A DNA stretch of 12,357 bases from Bacteroidota bacterium (GTDB lineage Bacteria; Bacteroidota; Bacteroidia; Chitinophagales; Chitinophagaceae). The position numbers were made by a program, and so were the translations under genes. Each line of letters begins with the position of its first letter. Position 1 is the stretch's first letter. A model generated the notes under the pieces. It had not been told where the DNA came from. It did not search any database and saw only the letters and a list, made by a program, of their open reading frames with translations. This document shows, piece by piece, positions 7,328 through 12,357 of the stretch. The stretch covers positions 1 through 12,357 of the forward strand of contig JAEWIW010000113.1 in the NCBI GenBank assembly GCA_023386855.1, given 5' to 3'.

Positions 7328-8323
7328 ATGAAGAAGTATAGTATGGTGTTTGTATTGCTGGCAGTGGTTTCTTTTTCTTTTGCGCAGCTAAAACCCGTTC
7401 CGCTCGACAAGGATCTTACTTCGGTAAAGTATCCTTATGAAGTGAAATTTCACTCATTCAATTCGCAGCAGCAGGAAATGAAGATGGCCTACCTTGATGT
7501 TCTGCCTTCCAAGCCAAATGGTCATACCGTTCTATTGCTGCATGGAAAGAACTTCAATGCCGCTTACTGGGAATCGACCATAAAAGCGCTTATACATGAG
7601 GGTTATAGGGTGATCGCACCTGATCAGATAGGATTTGGTAAATCAACCAAGCCTACCCATTACCAATTCAGTTTCCAGCAACTGGCCAATAATACCAGGC
7701 TGATCCTTGATTCATTGAAGATTTCAAAAGTCACGGTACTGGGACACTCCATGGGCGGAATGCTGGCCTCAAGGTTTGCATTGATGTACCCGGATCTTAC
7801 GGAAAAACTGGTGCTGGTCAATCCCATTGGACTGGAAGATTATAAAGCGCTGGCCGCATACCAGACCATTGACCAGAATTACCAGGATGAACTGAAGAAC
7901 ACTGTTGAATCCTATAAAAATTACCAGCTGAAATTTTATTATGATAATAAATGGAAGGCCGACTACGATCCATGGTTGAACCTGTTGGCAGGCTGGACCC
8001 TTCACAAGGATTATCCCATCATTGCGTGGAATGCAGCACTGACTTCCGATATGATCTTCACCCAGCCCGTGGTATATGAATTCCCTAATATTAAATGCCC
8101 AACCTTATTGATCATTGGAACCCGCGACCGCACTGCACTGGCAAAGAACCGGGCGCCAAAGGAGATACAGCCAACTATGGGACTGTATAATGAACTGGGA
8201 AAGAAGACACGTGATAAAATTCCAAATTCAACATTGGTTGAGCTGGATAATGTTGGTCACCTGCCGCATATAGAAGCGTTCGAAAGGTTTATTACACCGC
8301 TATTATCTTTTCTTAAAAAATGA
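7328..8323 (+). CDS. Exported alpha/beta-fold hydrolase
   Basis: The 331-residue protein has a signal peptide (MKKYSMVFVLLAVVSFSFAQ, cleavage near Ala19/Gln20), so it acts in the cell envelope or outside. The alpha/beta hydrolase fold starts near residue 65. LLHGKNF (70-76) supplies the oxyanion region, GHSMGG (139-144) holds the nucleophile Ser141, Asp267 in GTRDR is the likely acid, and His311 in NVGHLPH completes the triad. A cap of about residues 170-250 separates Ser and Asp. The family includes esterases, C-C hydrolases and haloalkane dehalogenases; a Ser nucleophile rules out a typical dehalogenase, which uses Asp. The substrate is unknown. The location after a GH43 gene allows a role in removing ester groups from plant polysaccharide, but that is weak inference. 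Its stop lies one base from the stop of the convergent aminotransferase gene. Confidence 0.88.
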   Translation: MKKYSMVFVLLAVVSFSFAQLKPVPLDKDLTSVKYPYEVKFHSFNSQQQEMKMAYLDVLPSKPNGHTVLLLHGKNFNAAYWESTIKALIHEGYRVIAPDQIGFGKSTKPTHYQFSFQQLANNTRLILDSLKISKVTVLGHSMGGMLASRFALMYPDLTEKLVLVNPIGLEDYKALAAYQTIDQNYQDELKNTVESYKNYQLKFYYDNKWKADYDPWLNLLAGWTLHKDYPIIAWNAALTSDMIFTQPVVYEFPNIKCPTLLIIGTRDRTALAKNRAPKEIQPTMGLYNELGKKTRDKIPNSTLVELDNVGHLPHIEAFERFITPLLSFLKK

Positions 8324-8324
8324 T

Positions 8325-9644
8325 TTATTCTTTTCCCATATCCCTTAAAACCTCCCTTGCTACTTCAATAGTATAACGGATATCTTCGCTGGTATGCCTT
8401 GCACTGATATACCATAATCCTCTCCCGATGATCCTGATTCCCTTGTCATGCATTCCTGAAACAAAACGGTTCAGCATTGCTTTATCATAGTGAAGTGTAT
8501 CCCTGTAATCTTTTATTTCTTTCAGTTGGGTAAATCCTGTATGGAACATGGGCCCCAAACCCTGCACAAGCATGGGTAGCCCGGCTTCACACGCTGCTAA
8601 TGAAAGTCCTTGCATTAATTCCCTGCCTAAAGCATACATCTGGTTATAGGGATCTTCCTTCTCCAATATCCTGATAGTGGCCAGCGCAGCTGCAACTGTT
8701 GCATTGCCTGAATTCATCGTTCCTGCATGGATCACTTTTCCCTCTTCAACCAATTGCATCCATTCACGCTTTCCCGCGATAACGCTTAAAGGATATCCAC
8801 TGGCAATGGCTTTGGCCAGTATGGTCATATCAGGAATTACATTGAAATAGCTTTGTGCTCCTTTTAATCCCACCCTGAATCCTGTGATCACTTCATCGAA
8901 GACCAGGGCGATACCATTTTCTGAACATATATCTCTTAAGCCCTTTAAAAATCCTTCCTGGGGAACAATACATCCATTATTGCACATCACCGGTTCTGTA
9001 ATGATGGCCGCTATTTCATCCCTGTGCACTTCAACGGTTTTTTGAACCAGTTCAAGATCATTCCAGGGAAGAATAATGAATTCTTCTTTTGTCCTTTCCG
9101 GTAAACCAGCCGACCAGGGGTAAACATTGGGTTGCATTCTATCGCCTAGCGCTTCCTCCGATGGAGTACTGATGCCCCATGCCACATTATCGAGCCAGCC
9201 ATGGTAATGGCCTTCGAACCTCAGGAATTTTTTTCTTCCTGTTTTGGCCCTGGCAATCCTGAATGCGGTATGAACTGCTTCTGAACCATCAAGGCAGAAA
9301 CGCATGAGTTCTGCCGAGGGAACCAGTTCCTGTATCTTTTCTGCCAGTTCAATTTCCTGCATATGCTGCCCTGCAAACAATTGGCCTTTCGCTGTATATT
9401 CCTTCACTGCTTCCAACACTCCAGGATGCGAATGCCCCAATATTAATGGGCCCTGGCTCAATGTATAATCTAAATACTCATTACCATCAACATCATAGAC
9501 CCTGTTGCCGGTACCATGTGTATAGAACAAGGCATGAGGGTGATTATATTTCCTGAATTCTGATGCTACTCCTCCTGCAAGAACTTTCTTTGCACGTTCC
9601 AATAAATTAGCGGACTCCCTGTAACGATTCTTTGACTGGTTCAT
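8325..9644 (-). CDS. Class III PLP-dependent aminotransferase, glutamate-1-semialdehyde aminomutase-like
   Basis: The 439-residue cytosolic protein belongs to fold-type I, class III aminotransferases. DGSEAVHTA (119-127) and GHYHGW (145-150) fit the PLP-phosphate and ring-stacking regions, FDEVITGFR (249-257) has the PLP-N1 Asp250, and Lys278 in LAKAIASGYP is the Schiff-base lysine. TEPVM (216-220) and the GTMNSGN segment near 317 are also typical. It resembles the glutamate-1-semialdehyde aminomutase branch, but being last in a transporter/oxidoreductase operon argues against a haem-synthesis HemL; a catabolic aminotransferase or aminomutase acting on a keto or amino compound imported by the neighbouring MFS protein is more likely. 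The start codon lies 38 bp inside the end of the MFS gene. A TTG at codon 15, eight bases after an AGGGAG sequence, is an alternative start, but the first residues fit the family's usual N-terminus. Confidence 0.88.
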   Translation of the reverse strand: MNQSKNRYRESANLLERAKKVLAGGVASEFRKYNHPHALFYTHGTGNRVYDVDGNEYLDYTLSQGPLILGHSHPGVLEAVKEYTAKGQLFAGQHMQEIELAEKIQELVPSAELMRFCLDGSEAVHTAFRIARAKTGRKKFLRFEGHYHGWLDNVAWGISTPSEEALGDRMQPNVYPWSAGLPERTKEEFIILPWNDLELVQKTVEVHRDEIAAIITEPVMCNNGCIVPQEGFLKGLRDICSENGIALVFDEVITGFRVGLKGAQSYFNVIPDMTILAKAIASGYPLSVIAGKREWMQLVEEGKVIHAGTMNSGNATVAAALATIRILEKEDPYNQMYALGRELMQGLSLAACEAGLPMLVQGLGPMFHTGFTQLKEIKDYRDTLHYDKAMLNRFVSGMHDKGIRIIGRGLWYISARHTSEDIRYTIEVAREVLRDMGKE

Positions 9645-10905
9645 TGATCTTGATGGTTTGTTTTTTGGGCCTTATAAGTAATAACAGGATAATACATACC
9701 GGGATGAGCATTGATGCCGACTTGAAAATTGTGCCAAAGCTTATTTCTGCATCTCTTAAATATCCGCCGGCATATATCCCCAATCCTCCTACTATACAAC
9801 TGAAAAGATTCAGTATCCCATATCCTGTGGCTCTTATATTAGGACCTGCAATGGTGCTTAGTATCGGCATCATGTTGGTATCGCTGAAAGCCTTTGTTAC
9901 AGCAAACAACATGAACAATGCAATGGCAATCCAAATCAGTGATGATTCACCTGCGAAGTACACTGCTGGTGCTGCTACCAGTAAACCCAGTGCTGGTACA
10001 AGCATTCTGCCTCTTTTATTTTTTTTGCTCCATTTGTCTGCGAGTATTCCACCGATCACTAACCCTGTTACAGAAGCAGGGTACAGGTATGCTGTTGCGT
10101 AAATACCGGCATCTTTTTGCGACTGTCCAAAATGCTGGATATAAAAAGTGGGAAGCCAGGCGGCGATCAGCCATGATACAATGCTTAGCAGGCTCCAGAA
10201 AGCAAGCATATAATAATAAGAGCGGCTTGTAAAAAGTACCCTTAGTGTTCTGCTGAAATTTGATTTGATCACTGGCTTATTCGCAGGCCCTTCAGCTAAT
10301 GAGCTTTCTTTTGGTGCATCTTTCAGGAAGATCGCTACAATAACACCATAGGAGATCCCAACCATACCAAATATGGTGAACGCATGATTCCAGGTACTTT
10401 CCTGTGCTATCCATCCGCCAATGAATCCAAGACTTGCCCCTATAAATACGCCTGCCATATGAATTCCTGTTGCAGTCGATTGTGTTGGTCCTTTATGGTA
10501 ATCGCTGATCAATGCAAGTGCGGCTGGAATATAACAGGCTTCACTAAGCCCCATCAGTGCCCTGGTAGCTACCAGCTCATTGAAAGTGGTAGCATGGCCG
10601 GTTAACCATGTTACCACCGACCAGATAAAAAGGCTGATGATTATGATCGTGCTTCTTTTAAAACGGTCGGCAAGATAGCCGGCAAGTGGACTAAACAGCC
10701 CATATACCCAAAGGAATACGGCAGTCAGTAAACTGAATTGTTTTTCCGACATGGGAATGGCTTCCGTTATGGAAGTATGCATGGTGGTAATGGTATTCCT
10801 GTCGAGGTAATTTAATAATCCAACAAAGAATAACAATACTACCGTCAACCAGGCCCTGGGAGGGAGTCTAGTACCAGGCTTCAGTTTATTGATTTTTACT
10901 GCCAT
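9607..10905 (-). CDS. MFS transporter, anion:cation symporter type
   Basis: The 432-residue protein has about twelve hydrophobic segments in two halves with a polar loop around residues 195-220, the standard major facilitator layout. Transmembrane segment 1 runs into NYLDRNTIT (32-40), the usual N-Y-L-D-R signature of the anion:cation symporter family, and the loop between segments 2 and 3 has GYLADRFKRS (76-85), the MFS motif A. A second LADKWSKKNKR motif lies at 288-298, between the first segments of the second half. Relatives take up organic anions such as hexuronates, glucarate or phthalate with protons, so a small acidic substrate is likely. The gene starts 11 bp after the SDR stop and its end overlaps the aminotransferase start by 38 bp, so it is probably co-transcribed with both and supplies their substrate. 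Confidence 0.9.
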   Translation of the reverse strand: MAVKINKLKPGTRLPPRAWLTVVLLFFVGLLNYLDRNTITTMHTSITEAIPMSEKQFSLLTAVFLWVYGLFSPLAGYLADRFKRSTIIIISLFIWSVVTWLTGHATTFNELVATRALMGLSEACYIPAALALISDYHKGPTQSTATGIHMAGVFIGASLGFIGGWIAQESTWNHAFTIFGMVGISYGVIVAIFLKDAPKESSLAEGPANKPVIKSNFSRTLRVLFTSRSYYYMLAFWSLLSIVSWLIAAWLPTFYIQHFGQSQKDAGIYATAYLYPASVTGLVIGGILADKWSKKNKRGRMLVPALGLLVAAPAVYFAGESSLIWIAIALFMLFAVTKAFSDTNMMPILSTIAGPNIRATGYGILNLFSCIVGGLGIYAGGYLRDAEISFGTIFKSASMLIPVCIILLLLIRPKKQTIKINEPVKESLQGVR

Positions 10906-10916
10906 AGATTTTATTT

Positions 10917-11714
10917 TTACCAGCTAGTCCAACCGCCGTCAACAAGTAAATTATGCCCGGTGATATATGCAGATGCATCAGAAGCCAGGAAAATTACCGG
11001 TCCTTTTATGTCTTCATCATTTGCAAATCGTCCTAATGGTGTAAGCCTTCTATAATTTTCAGTGAATTCATTTTCTCCGAATGCTGCTTCAACACCAGGT
11101 CCATATCCTCCAGGACTGATACAGTTTACCCGCACGTTATACTTTCCGTAGTAATTGGCCATCCACTTGGTAAGGCCAACCATTCCCCATTTGTCGTAAG
11201 TATAATTCAGTGGGCTTGTCATTCCTGTATTTCCATATACTTCGAAATTGGGGCCCACCGCGCCCTGTATGGATCCTATATTGATTATGCTCCCGCTATT
11301 TTGTTTTACCATTTCAGCTACAATATATTTGGTGATCAGCATCAGTCCCGTAGCATTGATCGACTGTGCTGCTTCCCAATCCGATTTTGTGGTGTCCTCG
11401 AGCTTTTTATATCCTTCTCTTGATACTGCATTATTGACAAGAATATCTATTCTTCCATGATTGTTGATGGTATGGTCAACCAATGCAGTAATGCTTACTT
11501 CTTTAGCCAGGTCAAGGTAACAGCCTTCCGCACTAAAACCGGATGATTTAAGTTCATTAGCCAGTTCACTGCATTTCGTAATGTTCCTTGATGCAATGAT
11601 CACATGGGCTCCTGCTTCTGCAAGTGCTGTTGAAATGGGTTTTCCAAACAGTCCTGTTCCCCCGGTTACCATTGCTATTTTGCCATTAAGGCTGAAACGG
11701 TTTGAATAATGCAT
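10917..11714 (-). CDS. SDR-family NAD(P)-dependent oxidoreductase (sugar/sugar-acid type)
   Basis: This 265-residue protein has the size and order of a classical short-chain dehydrogenase: a Rossmann start near residue 10, NNAV (94-97), Asn120, Ser148 in NIGSIQG, and YTYDK giving Tyr171 and Lys175, with a C-terminal VDGGW. The cofactor motif TGGTGLFG (17-24) fits TGxxGxxG, more typical of extended SDRs, instead of classical TGxxxGxG, because the second classical glycine is Leu22. Similar TGGxGVLG forms are known among sugar-acid reductases of the gluconate/mannonate group, which agrees with the adjacent sugar-acid-type transporter. It would interconvert an alcohol and a ketone with NAD(P) in the cytosol; the substrate is unknown. 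It begins 10 bp after the aldo/keto reductase stop and ends 11 bp before the MFS start. Confidence 0.88.
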   Translation of the reverse strand: MHYSNRFSLNGKIAMVTGGTGLFGKPISTALAEAGAHVIIASRNITKCSELANELKSSGFSAEGCYLDLAKEVSITALVDHTINNHGRIDILVNNAVSREGYKKLEDTTKSDWEAAQSINATGLMLITKYIVAEMVKQNSGSIINIGSIQGAVGPNFEVYGNTGMTSPLNYTYDKWGMVGLTKWMANYYGKYNVRVNCISPGGYGPGVEAAFGENEFTENYRRLTPLGRFANDEDIKGPVIFLASDASAYITGHNLLVDGGWTSW

Positions 11715-11724
11715 TGATCAAAAT

Positions 11725-12357
11725 TTATTTATTCCAGAGCGCTGGTGTAATGATTCTTTCTTCTATGTTCCTGAAACTTTCAATTATTTCCTTCCTGGCC
11801 TCTTCTTCAAGCTTGGGTGTTTTCATTAATCCTGCGTTTTCTTCCAGTTGTTCAATGGTATCTGCTCCAATAATGATACTTCCTACACCGGGTGTGTCCC
11901 TTGCAAAAGAAAATGCCAGTTCCTTAACACTTTTATTTACTTGAACAGCAATTGAATTGATCTTTTGAAGATAAGGCTTTGCACTGAGCAGGTGAGGAGG
12001 TAGTTCATTTTCCTTCATTAGCATCAATCCCTGGAGGTAAATGCTACGGATGAACACTATAACATTGTTATCCATCAATGTGTGCATTCGTTCATTTTGT
12101 AGCAAGCGTGAATCAAAAAGATTCATGGGTACCTGTACATGATTTATATATTTCCAACTGCGGATATCGCTGATAGGGTTAGGCGTTTCAAGCGATATCC
12201 CTCCTTCGCTAATTAGTCCTTCATCTTTTAATTTTTCAAACAGTTCGCTAAGCAGCCTGGTAAGTTTGTTTATATCCTGGTCGATCCGGGTATGAACCAT
12301 GCAAATGGGAAGAAGCGGTACATGGAGTTTTTCCAATGATGCCATGATGCTTTGACG
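11725..12357 (-). CDS. Aldo/keto reductase, C-terminal two thirds (5' end outside the window)
   Basis: The frame is open to the right edge of the window; residues before the first internal ATG (12345) read RQSI, fitting the helix that precedes the catalytic strand in aldo/keto reductases, so the gene starts beyond the window. About 210 residues are visible of roughly 300-330 expected. CMVHTRID contains the conserved catalytic His of the family; the Asp, Tyr and Lys of the tetrad are in the missing part. VQVPMNLFDSRLL, IYLQGLM and the late GVGSIIIGADTIEQLEENAG segment (cofactor phosphate/adenine-binding region) are typical. It should be a cytosolic NAD(P)H-dependent reductase or dehydrogenase of an aldehyde, ketone or aldose. 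It is the first visible gene of a four-gene leftward unit (aldo/keto reductase, SDR, MFS, aminotransferase). Confidence 0.88.
   Translation of the reverse strand, partial: RQSIMASLEKLHVPLLPICMVHTRIDQDINKLTRLLSELFEKLKDEGLISEGGISLETPNPISDIRSWKYINHVQVPMNLFDSRLLQNERMHTLMDNNVIVFIRSIYLQGLMLMKENELPPHLLSAKPYLQKINSIAVQVNKSVKELAFSFARDTPGVGSIIIGADTIEQLEENAGLMKTPKLEEEARKEIIESFRNIEERIITPALWNK

Noticed and set aside
8325..9644. Naming the aminotransferase hemL
   Set aside because: It shares the fold and active-site motifs, but the operon is catabolic in character and no tetrapyrrole genes are near.
9632..10102. Open frame of 156 codons antisense to the MFS gene, with hydrophobic stretches
   Set aside because: The hydrophobicity mirrors the transmembrane codons of the real gene; there is no start signal or recognisable domain.

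Overview
The window looks like chromosomal DNA from a member of the Bacteroidota, probably close to Chitinophagaceae. The reasons are indirect: moderately AT-rich DNA, start codons without clear Shine-Dalgarno sequences, signal peptides ending in Ala-Gln, one TAnnTTTG promoter-like box, and a fused aldolase/short-chain dehydrogenase of the kind common in that phylum. No RNA gene, insertion sequence, integrase or CRISPR array was seen. The content is metabolic: ten protein genes, two cut by the window edges and one with an in-frame stop.

Left block (1-4538, + strand): the 3' part of an FGGY sugar kinase, a bifunctional rhamnulose-1-phosphate aldolase/lactaldehyde dehydrogenase (RhaEW type), and an FMN-dependent 2-hydroxy-acid (L-lactate type) dehydrogenase. 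Read together they give the lower L-rhamnose route: L-rhamnulose is phosphorylated, split into dihydroxyacetone phosphate and L-lactaldehyde, the aldehyde oxidised to L-lactate, and lactate oxidised to pyruvate. The isomerase, transporter and regulator are not in the window and probably lie upstream. The kinase gene contains two adjacent perfect palindromes (16 and 24 bp) whose centres are 21 bp apart.

Middle (4584-8323): on the minus strand, a DUF1259 (LppY/LpqO-like) gene whose signal peptide is separated from its conserved domains by an in-frame TAA. Diverging from it on the plus strand are an exported glycoside hydrolase family 43 enzyme (arabinan/xylan type) and an exported alpha/beta hydrolase. 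The 155-bp divergent region holds two small palindromes sharing the arm AAGAT/ATCTT.

Right block (8325-12357, - strand): a tight four-gene unit transcribed leftward: aldo/keto reductase (5' end outside the window), classical-size SDR oxidoreductase with an unusual glycine motif, MFS transporter of the anion:cation symporter type, and a class III PLP aminotransferase related to glutamate-1-semialdehyde aminomutase. Gaps are 10 and 11 bp and the last pair overlaps by 38 bp. This reads as an uptake-plus-redox-plus-transamination catabolic operon for a small polar compound, perhaps a sugar acid or amino-sugar derivative; the substrate cannot be told from sequence. It ends one base from the stop codon of the convergent alpha/beta hydrolase gene.
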